Source of the DNA: Rhyacophila brunnea | Lineage: Eukaryota; Arthropoda; Insecta; Trichoptera; Rhyacophilidae | DNA: 64,000 bases | Direction of reading: 5' to 3' | Assembly (NCBI GenBank): GCA_022495005.1 | Contig: JAGYXB010001062.1 | Coordinates: 806,001-870,000, forward strand | Part shown: positions 25,333-37,572 of the stretch, in pieces | Layout: every line of letters starts with the position of its first letter | How positions within the stretch are numbered: the first letter of the stretch is position 1 | The notes under the pieces: generated by a model | Databases searched by the model: none | The model's input: the letters and a program-made list of their open reading frames with translations, nothing else | What the model was told of the DNA's origin: nothing | Translations under genes and position numbers: made by a program

Positions 25333-26441
25333 GAAAATATACGTATATATTATACTTACTATTTTCTACATAATATAAATGGTTGACGTTTTACAAAGAA
25401 ATGAATTTTTGGTGGGAGGCCGATGAAGTAATAATATGGTGTGTGGTATTTATAGCAGGTTTAATAGATTTTATTATATACTAAAAAAAATGTGATACAA
25501 TTATACAATACAATATACCTGATAGTAGGTATTACATACTTAGAAGGTACATTATAGATTATTTCTAGGGATGTACTACTCTATAGACCGTACGCCAATG
25601 AAGTATATAATGTAAGCAATGACCATGACGCGCACGCACTGCACTCGATCAACTTTAGCCATTGACTTATTATACAGTGGCGCTATAATTATTATATAAC
25701 TAAACTGTGTCTCGTTTCATCGTACGCATTGCGGTGTTGCTGTCTCGCCTTGTATAAATATCCAAACAACAAATAGAAAAAGTAACTGTAGACAATTTCT
25801 GACTACATATTTAAAAACAATTCAAGAAACATATTATTAAAACAACTTCTACAATCGTACCGTAATATACAGAGATAAAACTCTAATCCATCTCTATTGC
25901 ACGGAGTTGCTAGCAATGAAAATATTTTCTGTGGGTGGAAATGGATTTCTCATTCCACTTCGATTGATTTCCCATCAGAAAATTTGATGCTTTAGCCTTC
26001 AGTGTGGCGGAGGGTGGGGTTAAAATTGTGAACATATTTACAAATTTCCTATTATAATGTAGTCAAAAATAACAGAATTCTCTTCTTGGATTACAACATA
26101 TACTTGGTAGCAGGTATTTCGTGAATTTAAAAAAAAAATCAATTTAATACTGAATATTATATATGTATACTAAAATTTAATAATCTGAGAGTTATTATTA
26201 TTAAAATCTGAGGAAAAAATAGTAAGTTTATGGATGTAATATATAAAATAAGATACCACTTCTGACACTAGCTATAAGTCATATTCGTAATATCGTAATA
26301 TCATTAGCTGAATTACAATATTGGTAGAGTACCTATACGTTTTATAACATTGCAGTTATTTTCCACTTTTTACTACACTGATACGTCTGTTTGCCCAATT
26401 ACGTCGCATAACATTATATTAAATGATATTCACTTGTAATA
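25333..26441. other. AT-rich stretch, nothing recognised
   Basis: No ORF or repeat boundary supported in this interval. Confidence 0.6.
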
Positions 26442-28258
26442 ATATCTGTACCTCAGAGGCAGACGGATGCAACTCCATTTTTGGGGAAAATGAGTTTTTT
26501 TAAGAATCGTCATGCTAAAGGATTTATCTATTAGTGGCAGAGAGATAAAAGTCCTAGTCCAAGATATGCATAGCATAAAGATGCAAATGCCATACCTACC
26601 TTAGAAGCAGAAGGATGCAAATCCAATAATCCATTAAGATAAAATTCTCTCAAACCGTCTGCAATATGTACAAGACGAGAACCAGCCAGGAGAACGAGCT
26701 TTAGAGGAGGATACATCACTATGGACCATATTATCCAAGTCATCAGAGAAATCAGAGCGATAACAGGAATACAAGCTGCCGCTATCCATGGGTTTTATAG
26801 ACTATGAGAAAGCGTTCGATTCCATAAAGAAATTTTCAATACTCGATGCACTCAGAAATCAAGGAATCCCCGGGTGCTATATAAATATTTTCAATAATAT
26901 ATACAGTAGCGCAACAACATTTCCGTAAACCATCGCGCATTTCCTATCAGCAAAGGAGTCCGACAAGGTGATACAATCTCACCTAAATTATTTACAGCTA
27001 CATTTACTAGTATAGTAGTAGTAGTAGTATAGTAGTAAAGTAGTATTTACTTACTTACATTGACTTATTTAGACAACTTGACTGGAATGACACGGGTCCC
27101 CATAAATGGAGAATACGTGAGTCATCTACGCTTTGCCAATAACACTAAATAGTAGTTTGCAAGACTCAGAAGGCCTCCAAAGCAGAATGCAGTAACTCGC
27201 TGGAGTAAGCAACAAAGTAGGCTTGAAAATAAATATATCAAAGAATAAAGTCATGTTCAACTGCTTTGCGGGCTAAAAAGAGATCCTCATCAATGGCATT
27301 CAGCTCGAACAGGTGAAAAACTACATCTATCTGGCACAATAAGTGTCTATAGATGGATGTATGTTTGATGAAATTGTTCGCAGAGTAAAGCTAGGCTGGA
27401 GTGCTTTTGGCCGCCTGAATAATTTCTTCGAAAATGCCTAAAGTGCAAAGTGTTCAACCAGCGTATACTTCCCGTAACCACATGCGTGTGAAACATTGAG
27501 CCTAAGTAAAAGAGAGATCCAGAAACTTAGAGTAGCACAACGTGGTATGGAAGGTGCATGCTGGGCATAACGCAAAAGGACAAAAAAGGAATGAGTGGAT
27601 AAGGGAACAGACAAGGATTAATGATGTGATAGAGTTTGCTAAAAACCTCAAATGTAAATGGGCTAGAACATGGCTCGAAGAAAGGACAATCGTTGGACAA
27701 ATGTAGTCATCCAGTGGTATCCAAGAGGTAAAAAACATCCGCAAGGTAGACCTAGAGGCCGCTGAATCGATGAAATGATAAAGTTCTGCGGAAAAACTTG
27801 GCAACGCAACGCACAGGAACGAGAGAAGTGGAATCAGCTTGGAGATTAGCGAGGCCTTCATTCAGCAGTGAATAGATTCAGGCTGGTGATGATGATGATG
27901 ACATAATAAAAATTTAAAATTTTTGTTATATTTATACCTATAAATTTTTTAACTTATAAATTGTTTTATTTTGGCTAGGTAAATAAGATACAAATCCACA
28001 TTAACAAAATATCTTTAGAGGCAGAAGGATGCAAATCCACACTACGTTTTTTATTTTATTTTTTTTAGATATAAAATTGTATTATATTTATTCTTTTCTT
28101 ACATATTCCAGAAGTACTTTAATTGAATTAGAATAAAAAAAATAATGATCATTCTATATATATTTTCTTAGAAGTTATGAGTATTCGTTTAAAATAAAAA
28201 CTGTTTTTTGGCTCTCCTGAACAATTGGGTATTTGACCTACCTCTGAGGTACAGATAT
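26442..28258. mobile_element. TIR element hosting a dead LINE
   Basis: Ends are inverted repeats: ATATCTGTACCTCAGAGGC at 26442-26460 and its complement TACCTCTGAGGTACAGATAT at 28239-28258. Inside, a unit like GAGGCAGAAGGATGCAAATCCA is repeated near both ends (about 26456, 26604, 28018; a weaker one near 27989). The middle is a decayed LINE (26675-27901). The TIR element therefore looks like the host and the LINE a later insertion, though the flanking duplication of the LINE was not identified. Confidence 0.65.
26675..27901 (+). pseudogene. Decayed RTE-like LINE reverse transcriptase, 3' part
   Basis: Frames in succession give RT landmarks: FRGGYITMDHIIQ (26700 region), FIDYEKAFDSI (26790 region), KGVRQGDTISPKLFTA (26955 region), then the palm motif. 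The usual FADD/YADD is FANN here (27132-27143), so both catalytic aspartates are lost. Downstream come NKVGLKINISKNKVMF and then a C-terminal block GRPRGR*IDEMIKF, AQEREKWNQLG. It ends in GATGATGATGATG at 27888-27901, a short simple-repeat tail of the kind seen in RTE elements. There are many stops and frame changes; the 5' part is missing. Clade assignment is an inference from the tail and motif style. Confidence 0.8.
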
Positions 28259-29740
28259 ATGTAGTAATAAATAAATAAATAGGTAATATATGTAAAAAAT
28301 ATATTTTTTAAATATATTACATTACAAAGTTATATATACGCTACCTAGTCATACTTAAAGTACCTAGATGCATAGGTACTTAAAACACGTCAGATAGCAT
28401 TCCAGCAAGCATTCACTAGAATAATATAGATCGGTAGTGTAATAATAAAAAAGATTCTTAGAATATATTTATATTTCAGTGACGTGCAGTGTTTTTTTCT
28501 ATTAGAGATTCTGATTGAAAAATACATGTTTAGCAACTATTTGCTACATAATATTATCTACTCAGGTTTTGTAACTAATTGCATCATGGCAAGGAGATAA
28601 TGAAGTAGTTTGGTGTGCTTTATTGCAGAATGGTAGCAGAATACTAATATCTGCTTAATTTCAATAATACAAATTATCAAGAAAGTCACAAGCAAGGTAT
28701 ACGTTATGAAACCATTCTAAGCATTATAGTCTAGTAAAATTTATCATAAAACTGCGTAATAAGTGCATAATGTTATCGATGGAAATCTTAGAAATCTATC
28801 AAATGTTTCTCGGAATGCTCCGCATCTACGGCATCTATAGATTGCACGCCACTCATATATATATATATATATATATAGATATTGTCATCCTAGTTCTATT
28901 ATATCTTATGGTCTTATTAATTTATTGTTAAGTTGAGCCAATGATGATTTTAAATTGAATTTTAATTTTATATAAGTATTATTTGATGATAAAGGAGAAT
29001 TCTGAGTAGCAAACACTTAAACCGACTATACGAAGTCACGTGCACAGTAATAGCATAATATGAAAGGGAATTTTAGACGCTAACAGCTGCTGTTGGATTG
29101 ATCGATAGCATTATTTAAAGGAATATTTTGCAGCGGATATTGACCCGAGAGTGATGGTGGAATATGGAGAATCAGGTATAATGATTAGTTTTACTACATA
29201 CCTGCTAGAATTTGACATTCTCGATGTTTGTAAATCTCCTGAGGCTGAATTCGGAGGCCATATCTAGCGCATGCTAATGATATGGTTAGGTACCAATAAT
29301 CGTTCTCATTGGAAACTCAGGTGATTGGAGACCAGTCGGAAGACTACGGTTGGAGATTTTGGTAGAAGGGATGAAGAGCGACACAAAAATCCTTTAAACG
29401 TCTAAAACTGGAGAGGTTCCCCAGATAATATAAAAACTGTGTGACAATAGACAAAAATAAATATATCAATGTATCAACTTTATAATAAAACGAACAATAC
29501 ATAAATGTTATTCTGTGCACTATGCACTTAGTTGCAATGATTGGATATAGCTGCATTTCATCTTTAAAATAACCATTTCAACTCTCTCAGATTAATTCTT
29601 TCAAGATGTTCTGGCAAACGTCGTAGAGTTTAAGCTTCCATTGAAATATTCATTTCGCAATAGTTGTCGCACACTATCGTTATCTTCACACAGTTCAAAC
29701 AATACTATTCCAATCCCATTGTAGACTTACAAATTTTCAC
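28259..29740. other. AT-rich stretch with (AT)n at 28855-28877
   Basis: No gene supported. An alternating AT run of about 23 bases sits at 28855-28877. The minus ORF at 29344-29556 has no family signature. Confidence 0.6.
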
Positions 29741-29745
29741 TAATA

Positions 29746-31610
29746 TCTCTATATATACAAAAATCTCGTGTCACGATGTTTGTGGTCGAACTCCTCCGAA
29801 ATGGCTCGACCGATTTTTATGAATTTTTTTATGTATATTTGTTAGGTATGAGAATAGGTCAACAAGTATATTTCATATCGCTAGGTGATTAGGGTATCTC
29901 TATCCAGAAAAAATTTTCTTTTATTTTTTTGACAATCTTTTTTTTGTATTTTTTTTATTATTTGGCAAAAAAAAATACCTATAACCCAAATTTTCACCCT
30001 CCTACTCTTACCCTCCCATTTTTAAATCGCGATTTTATTATTTTTGTATGAACAAATTTAACCGTATTTCAAACAGAACGAAATTATTTATGTTGTTGAA
30101 TGACAGATAGCGCTACGTCCGAGAAGAATTCAAGAGAAGCGTCGCGTCATTTTGACATTTCATTCGGCATATCACAACGCAGTGCGTGCAAAATTTTGTA
30201 CGATTTATTTTAATTTATCTATTTTTATGTGCGTGTATTACAGTGCACAATGCCAGCAAGAAGCAAGGGGGGCCATTTGGGCAGTCGAACGAATAAAGCA
30301 ACAAACATGCAAAATAGTAGAGCAAAAAGAACAGACGAACAAATCCAACAAGATAACAAAAACGTGCGTGTAAGCATGTCGCAATTGCGTGCATCTCAAT
30401 CACAAGAGGCACGAGCTGAACGAAATCAACAACGACAATTGGAACGGAGCCAAGCGCGCCGGTTCGTAGTTAACACGCGCAGAGCAAATGACCGACAACG
30501 CCAACAAGTACATCGAACATTAACATCCGCTTCGTTCCTTCATCTCGCATTCGAGTACGAGCCAGATATTGAATATTCCGCTCATCCGAAAGTGCTGATT
30601 GGTGATATGGACAAAGAATGTCCCCATTGTCATGTGCTCGAATTCAAACATGAGTCAGCCGGGATGTGTTGCGCATCAGGAAAAGTGCAACTACCAGAAA
30701 TTGAGATACCATCAGAACCATTGAACAGCTTGCTCATCGGCACGGTTCCAGATTCAAACCTGTTCTGAAGTCCATTCGCACATTCAATTCATGCTTCCAA
30801 ATCACTTCGTTCGGAGCAACAGAAATAGTTCACAATACTGCGACAAATGGTCAACAATTCCATTCTACGTTCAAAATCAAAGGCCAAGTATACCACAAAG
30901 TAGGCTCATTGCTGCCAATGCCAAACGAACCACATACATTTTTACAAATCTACTTCATGGGCGCGGCGAGGACATCAATCATGTGGATGTACGTTGCGGC
31001 TACAATAGCCTCAATTTGCCTAATGCCAGGCGCATCGTCGGCGAACTGGACGCCCTGTTGAATGAGCACAATGAATTATTGAAATTCTTCAAAGCACACA
31101 TGCACGAATTGCAAAGTGACAATCACGCTATTGTCATCAATCCTGATAAAACACCAGCTGGAGAGCACGTATGTCGATTCAATGCGACTGTTGTTGACGA
31201 CATTGCTGGAATCATGGTTGGCGACCGCACATCGACGCGAGAAATCGTGATTCGAAGAAGAAACAATAATCTGGAGTTTATTGCTGACACACACCGTTCA
31301 TACGACGCTCTCCAATATCCGCCAATTTTCCGGAAGGGACGAGACGGTTATTGCATAAACATTAAACAACGAGATCCTATCACAGGTAATTCATTCATTA
31401 TGAATATCATTACTCATTTTGAATTGAGAAAATGAATGGTTGATATTTTTTGTTTTTATCGGCGGTCATCGTCTATAGCGCTCTATTCCTCTTTCTGTCA
31501 TAGATCCAATCCCCACACACTTACGATACATTCGTTATTTTTTATTTAACAACCAAAATATTCACTAGAAATAATTTATATCGCAGAACAACGTTTGCCG
31601 AGTCAGCTAG
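29746..31610 (+). mobile_element. Internally deleted Helitron with canonical ends
   Basis: Begins TCTCTATATATACAAAAATCT after an A (29745) and ends ACGTTTGCCGAGTCAGCTAG before a T (31611), fitting Helitron A|TC...CTAG|T insertion. The CTAG is preceded by AACGTT rather than a long hairpin. It carries the N-terminal part of a Helitron helicase-like ORF (30250-31435) but no Rep or helicase domain, so about 1.9 kb remains of an element whose autonomous relatives are several kb. Confidence 0.85.
30250..31435 (+). pseudogene. Helitron helicase-like N-terminal ORF, two frameshifts
   Basis: The reading starts at ATG 30250 (MPARSKGGHLG) with a basic, Gln/Arg-rich N-terminus, then the block ECPHCHVLEFKHESAGMCC, a Cys/His-rich motif typical of Helitron-encoded proteins in animals, and LPEIEIPSEPLNSLL. 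The frame breaks at about 30762 (premature stop after NLF). It continues one frame over as LKSIRTFNSCFQITSFGA... to LLPMPNEPHTFLQIYFMG, and breaks again at about 30955. It then resumes as GEDINHVDVRCGYNSLNLP, through a region with NARRIVGELDALL, to the DALQYPPIF-KGRDGYCINIKQRD motif, and stops at 31435. The HUH-nuclease (Rep) and SF1 helicase parts that should follow are absent. Two frameshifts plus truncation make it non-functional. Confidence 0.85.
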
Positions 31611-31611
31611 T

Positions 31612-32249
31612 ATAATTATAATATTTAAACACCATTTCACGAAATAATAGACTATTAAAATTCATGTTATCAAAAAAGTCACTTTAACTAATGTCAGCGA
31701 TTTCAACAAAAAGTCAAAATATATTGTATTAATCAATGTCTATAAATAACTAAATATAGCAGACATTTTACGACCACTTCCCATGCGAAAAATCTCCCGT
31801 ACCTACATAATAGTATTTTAAACGTGTAAGCTACTCGTATATTGGTGTAAGCTAATGAAAAGTATAAGACTTCTTCTAAGGGCTTAGACACACGACACTG
31901 CAGTTAGCGTGCGTAGACGCAGGTCTTACTTGATTCCAAATGCATCCAATTAGAATCTTCATTTGTATTTTTTTCCAATATGCCCAACCACCAGCCTTTG
32001 ACGTGTTGCAGAGTCTGGCCGTCGCAGTAGATACGATTTATAAATGTTAAATATATTTATGTTGTAAATAATTAGCCCGCATTATCAAGACATGCGCATC
32101 TATTCTATACACAAGGCTGCTATGGGCCGCTGTCGGCGGCTATCGAGGGTATTTTATCATATTTATGAATTGAGTATTATAATTGCGTTCTACTTAATCG
32201 TGATGAATTTAACTAGTTCTTACATTAAATATTTATCAAATTGCGTTAG
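31612..32249. other. AT-rich spacer between Helitron and mariner
   Basis: No ORF, repeat or element boundary recognised. Confidence 0.55.
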
Positions 32250-32251
32250 TA

Positions 32252-33561
32252 CGAGGGTGGGTCAATAATTCCTTAGAAAAAAGCATTAAAACAGTTTTTA
32301 TTTTTGTATTTTTTTTTTATTTCTCAACATAATCTCCTTGGAGCTCAATACACTTGGTTAGACGTTTCTCAATTTTTTTTAAACCGTCAGAAAAATAAGT
32401 TTTCGGAAGGTCCTCAAAATAAGCATTTGTCCGATCGATGACTTCTTCATTTGAAAAAAAACGTTGTCCACTTAGCCATTTTTTTAAGTTTGGGAAAAGG
32501 AAAAAGTCACTGGGGGCTAAATCTGGCGAATACGGTGGGTGGTCGACCAATTCGAACTTCAATTCTTCAATTTTAGCCATTGATCGTAAACATGTGTGAA
32601 CACGGGCATTGTCCTGATGAAAGAGGATTTTTTTCCTGTTTAAATGAGGCCGTTTTTCTTCAATTTTGTTTTTTAGCTGGTCCAATAAAGATGCATAGTA
32701 ATCCCCTGTTATTGTTTTTCCTTTTTCCAAATAGTCAACGAAAATAATTTCACGTGCATCCCAAAATACAGTAGCCATAACCTTACCAGCTGATTTTACG
32801 GTTTTAGCCTTCTTTGGACATGGTTTGTCTTCGCAATCCACTGCTTTGACTGTTCTTTCGTCTCGGGAGTATAGTGGTGTATCCATGTTTCATCTACAGT
32901 CACAAAGCGACGAAAAAATTCATCCAGATTGCGTTGCATGAGCGACAACAGGGCTTTAGAGGCCACCACCCTATTGCGTTTATTGTCGACTGTGAGCAAA
33001 CGCGGCACCCATCTTGCAGAAATTTTTTTCATGCCCAATTTGTCATGTAAAATAGAAATGACGCTACCTTTTGAGATCCCTGTAACCTCAATTATCTCAC
33101 TCAACTTTAATCTTCGGTCACTTAACACCATATCGTGGATTTTATTGATCATTTCTGGTGTAGTCACCTCTACAGGACGTCCTGAGCGTGGTTCATCCTT
33201 TGTTGATGTACGACCACGTTTAAATTCATTTAACCAGTTATAAATAGTTGCAAGTGAAGGAGCAGATATGCCGTGAACTAAATCCAACTCATTTTTTATT
33301 TCCTTTGCTGTTAACCCTTTTATATTAAAATGTTTAATAACAGCTCTAAACTCAATTTTCTCCATTTTCCATTTTCCATTTTTCCATTTTCCACAAGCAA
33401 ATTTTTTTTTTAAATGTACGAGAAACACACAACAACCCGACCAATCTGATTGAAACTTCGCAGCATACTGAATCGGTAGTGCCGCTGCATGAAAACAAAC
33501 CGCTTACAGTACTAGTCGCGCCACCTGTCGGCTTTTCTAAGGACTTATTGACCCACCCTCG
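32252..33561 (-). mobile_element. mariner transposon, nearly complete
   Basis: TIRs of about 30 bp (CGAGGGTGGGTCAATAATTCC at the left; its near complement GGACTTATTGACCCACCCTCG at the right) are flanked by a TA duplication (32250-32251 and 33562-33563). Length 1310 bp is normal for mariner. The single gene lies on the minus strand. The two TIRs differ at very few positions, which suggests a fairly young copy. Confidence 0.95.
32317..33365 (-). pseudogene. mariner transposase (DD34D), one frameshift
   Basis: Cut-and-paste transposase that binds the TIRs and moves the element at TA sites. The start is ATG at 33365 (MEKIEFRAV); an upstream in-frame ATG at 33428 only adds a peptide made from an AAATGG repeat. 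The N-terminal half has the paired helix-turn-helix region with the linker GRPVEV. All three catalytic aspartates are present: VTVDETW (codon at 32894), FHQDNARVH (codon at 32613) and PSDFFLFP, with 34 residues between the second and third. The WVPRLL and YSPDLAP motifs are intact. The frame breaks once, near 32815-32835 between QSKQW and PKKAKTVKS, so about 350 residues are encoded in two overlapping pieces. No internal stop was seen in either piece. The rest looks intact, so decay seems recent. A sequencing indel would also explain it. Confidence 0.93.
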
Positions 33562-33563
33562 TA

Positions 33564-34983
33564 ATATATACTAAATCAAGGTAGGTATCAATTAAATGCC
33601 TTAATTTAATTACTAACCGACATCCGGATCATTCCATTTTTTGGATATAGCGTACTTGCACTTGCTCATAATTTAAAAAAAAACTCTATCTAATAATTAA
33701 TTCAAGAATATTACGCTCTCAAATCTTCTGAATTATTCGTTGAATAAAAGAATTAGTTTATTTAATAAATTATTTATTTGTTAAATGCCTTGTTTTTAGA
33801 TAGATTTCTAATGTGTTAATATTTAACATTAAGTATTTATTAAATAATAATAACTCAATAAGTGGTGAATGATTTTTTTCTTTCAGTATTAATATGATAG
33901 AACATAATTAAAAATCTTCTTTCTTTTAATATGTCGAATTATTAAGAAAAATCTAATTAAGCATTCATTATTAATTTATTCTATACATTAATTAGAGATA
34001 GAGGAAGTAAATTCTAGTTTGACGTAAGTACCATTTGTCCATGTAAAAAATATTAAAGCACTCTCTCATTACAAAGTCTGTTTGAAAATTAGAGAACTCA
34101 GGTATACCTGTAATTTTTTTTTGCTCATTTTAATATATATTTAGGTTAACATTATAAAATAAAGTTTTCCTTCACATATTTAGCTAAATTTATATGTAGC
34201 CTATGTTTGTAGTCTACAGGTGAAACAATATCTACTTTATATCAAACTTTTGTAAACCAGTAATTTATATCTCAGACAATACATATTTTTCTATCTTAAA
34301 TACCCTTTTCTTTAAGAAGTCTATGATATAGTAGGAAATGTAGAGAAAATTCTTCTTATCCGGCCCTTAATCAAAACGCTGGCGTGGTTCCAATTCACGC
34401 AAAGTTCTTACATTGCATTGGCGATATTTTACTCTCATATATTTCCGACATACTTTTAGACTAAAGCTACCAATATTCCGGTATTTTTTCTTCACACAGT
34501 AGTGCGAATATGACGCACTTAACTGAAAAATAAAATATAATCATATGCAATCCAATAGATATGACGGCTTAATTATCAAACAATCGTAAGTAGGTACAGA
34601 TGTTTTTTATGGTAATTAGTTATTAGCTATTCTTAAGAAGTTAATGTGATAACTTATAATCTTAAAACACCCTTTTTCAAAAAAAATCTTTCTTTCTAAA
34701 CATACAGATTAGTTATCTGGTTATGCGTCAGGCTGGTCGATCGCCGTTTATTTTATGCATGAAGACGTTAATATTTTTTTATATGTTACCGCCAAATTTC
34801 ATAAATTTTTACTCTCTATTTAATCCATTGTTTCAATTGAAATATATAGATACCACTATCAGTAATTTAATCATATTCTTCTTCCCTGGGTAACAAACTT
34901 ATATGGGCATTGGCCTCCATAATTTGCTTATATTCACGTCTGTTCGAAGCTGCTTCCTTCTAGTTTTGGACGCTTAACGGCCC
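33564..34983. other. AT-rich stretch with a minor dispersed repeat
   Basis: The piece at about 33698-33780 (ATTACGCTCTCAAATCTTCTG, TTATTCGTTGAATAAAAGAATT) resembles 38715-38790 (TTACATTCTCAAATCTTGTG, TTATTCGTTGAATAGAAAAATT), so both belong to some dispersed repeat. Nothing else recognised. Confidence 0.5.
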
Positions 34984-35670
34984 GCATGCTCAGCGTAGGT
35001 CAAAATTGAGCTTTTATGGTATTTTCAGAGCATAGCCCTGGACATTCCTTAAACGTTGTAGATAATCTATATATATATAATTTTGAAGCCATATTATCCT
35101 TTATATTTATTTTAAACATTTGATGACTGCATAAAGTATTTTTATTACATAAAATAGTATTCTTTTAAACCTTTCGCTCTAGTGTTTTAGAATATAGTCA
35201 TATTTCAGTACATCCATGTGCAGTGGTGTTAAGATTTTTTACATTTATTAATTTTTAAACGCATTTATAAAACCATCAGCATAATTTATATCGACATTAT
35301 CATAGTGAAATATTTACGATAAAAAAATATATCGATAATCTCTGTGATCCCAAATTTGACAAGAATTGGTCATTTTATTATTCAAAAAATGGGCACGATT
35401 AACACATTTGAAGATAATTCTAAGGATACTTATTATAAGCTATGTCTTTGACCATTCAAATGTGATAAACAAATAACGAATAATGATTGCTTTATAATAA
35501 TTATTTACCTAAGAATAAGGTAGTATTTTTTTGAAACACGCCATTTGTATTGGCATTTCCCAGTGGTTAAGCTACAACATACGGTCGTAGCCATAAATTG
35601 ACAAACGATAAATAAAGTAGAGAGTAAGATCATAGTAATGCGCGTGTTTGAACATGTACCGTTTAAAAAA
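34984..35670 (+). repeat. Long dispersed repeat, copy 1 (inverted partner at 60655)
   Basis: From GCATGCTCAGCGTAGGTCAAA to GCGTGTTTGAACATGTACCG, it matches 60655-61340 in reverse orientation along its whole length with scattered differences. Landmarks include GATGACTGCATAAAGTATTTT, CAGTGGTTAAGCTACAACATA and GGTCGTAGCCATAAATTGAC. No coding potential seen. Probably a non-autonomous transposon of unknown class. Confidence 0.85.
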
Positions 35671-35711
35671 ATGGTTACGTAATCGGGTACTTACTTAACC
35701 TGTGAAAAACA

Positions 35712-35800
35712 ATATGTGAATTTGTGAGTGGATACCATGTCGGCTTATAATGTTGAGAGTCCTGGGTTCAAATAACTGGTCTGGCAACGATTTTTACTTA
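35712..35800 (+). mobile_element. Possible tRNA-SINE head relic
   Basis: The end GAGAGTCCTGGGTTCAAATAACTGG-TCTGGCAA resembles the head of the SINE at 22209-22450 (B-box-like GGTTCAAAT, TCTGGCAA). The A-box side is poor and no tail was recognised. Confidence 0.3.
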
Positions 35801-35809
35801 GAAATATTC

Positions 35810-37279
35810 TAAGTTTGTAATTTAAATATGATAATAAATTCTATTTACCAATTACAATTCAAGATTAACGTTAAATTAATAATAAATGCTCGTTTACTAC
35901 TGAGTCAGTTCTGCTCCATTAGTATTTTCTAATGTTTTCTTTAGCAGGGTACACACCTATATCGTAGATTTTTTTATTATGCAAAAATAACGAATGTATT
36001 TAAAACATTAATATCAACAAACATAACATTGCAAAGGTGCAATCACCAATCAGCGACATGGCTATTCCCCGGTGGTGGTGGAGTTTTCGTTTCCGTTTTG
36101 GGGTCACAGCATTCAGGATCCAGGCTTAAAACACGAAATTCAATGCGGTCAGACGAAACAAACAGTTTTGTGCGACCGCAAATACGTACTGCAATATGTA
36201 ATAAACATTTTCCAGTTTGTAGCTGTGGAGCATTATTATAGCTAAACAAATATTTTCACAGCGATATTTTGCACACACAATTACACTACGCCACTGTTAA
36301 AATAATAGCATATAAAATATAATACAAAACAATACTACATAATAATATATAATACCACACACTGCTTTGAATTATAATATAAGCACCTACCAACAATACG
36401 TCCAATCACAATAACTTTTCACTCGACTTTTCTATTACTTTGAATATATAATAATTATATTATATTAATACTAATTGGTGGTGGGGAAGGGTGACTTTTG
36501 AAAAGAGGTAGGCTGTGGAGATCTGATAAAAAGAACACACTTGTCAGGTATACTTACGAGAAATAAGAAGATAATACGATATTACTACTAATGAAAAGGT
36601 ACACACTAATGACAACGACACACTAATTTAATGAAATTTCAAAAACTCACTAACGACATAAAAAAAATCAGTTTAAATTAAGTACGTATTTTTGCAAAAC
36701 ATTTATACACATCAAAAATCATTAGATAAAAGATCTTTTTATTTTTAAAAACAGTCTATATTTATTAATATTCGATTAAACACAATAAAAAATATTTTTT
36801 TAAATTATCTAATTATTAATTATTTAGTTTTAGGCTCTGCGATCGGAGCTTACCTTAGTTCATACAATTCGATAGACTGGGCGGGGCTACGTGACGTAAA
36901 GTCCAAATGAAAAAAAATGAGTATTATTTGAAACATAATCCGACCTTTAGTTACCTCAAGACAGAAGATGGCGTGCTGTGGTATATTTTTTTAAATCTTT
37001 GCTGATTGTTTTGTCATTATCTGCACATACGGCATCTCTCGTTGGGAAAATCAATTATTTTATAGAATAATAAGTCAATATGCAATTAAAAAATATTTTT
37101 CTTAAGAAGGTAGGCTTCAAATAATCGTCTAGTATGGAGTCTTCGCCACTGTTAATAATTGGTAGTGATGATTATATACCTAATATAAACTTTCTATTAT
37201 GTAGTTCGTGGTTATGTAGACAACTTTATGTTATTTTATAGCTCATTTAGTATTCAAAAATATTTATTGACAATAAATT
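35810..37279. other. Unassigned stretch
   Basis: Contains a GC-richer patch at about 36040-36200 open in two opposite frames (the minus frame includes a Pro-run near its end), but no family signature. The rest is AT-rich. Confidence 0.4.
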
Positions 37280-37503
37280 GGTACTGTTCGGTTATACCGG
37301 AGGCAGCGGAAAACGCATTTTGAAAATAGCCGATAAACTGGATTATTTGTTAGTTTGGGTTAGTTTAGGTTCGGTTAGGTTGGGTTAGGTTAGGTTAGGT
37401 TAGGTTAGGTTAGGTTTGGTTAGGTTAACTTAACAAATAATTCAGTTTATCGGCTATTTTCAAAATGCGTTTTCCGCTGCCTCCGGTATAACCGAACAGT
37501 ACC
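37280..37503. repeat. Foldback element with TTAGG core
   Basis: Inverted arms of about 75 bp: the left starts GGTACTGTTCGGTTATACCGG (37280), the right ends CCGGTATAACCGAACAGTACC (37503). Arms differ at only one or two positions over the first 60 bp. The loop (about 37352-37426) is a G/T-rich tract with six perfect TTAGG units (37385-37414) plus variants (TTTGGG, TTTAGG, TTCGG). No ORF; no target duplication identified. Confidence 0.9.
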
Positions 37504-37572
37504 GAAACACTTTAGGATAGCTTATAACCTAGTGTGTAGTCAATAAATAACACATCACTAAATGAAGTAAAG

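Noticed and set aside
36029..36249. Overlapping ORFs on both strands in a GC-richer patch
   Set aside because: No family signature and no splice or start evidence; open frames on both strands are common in such patches.
37385..37414. Functional telomere end
   Set aside because: Only six perfect TTAGG units, internal to the window and enclosed in a palindrome.
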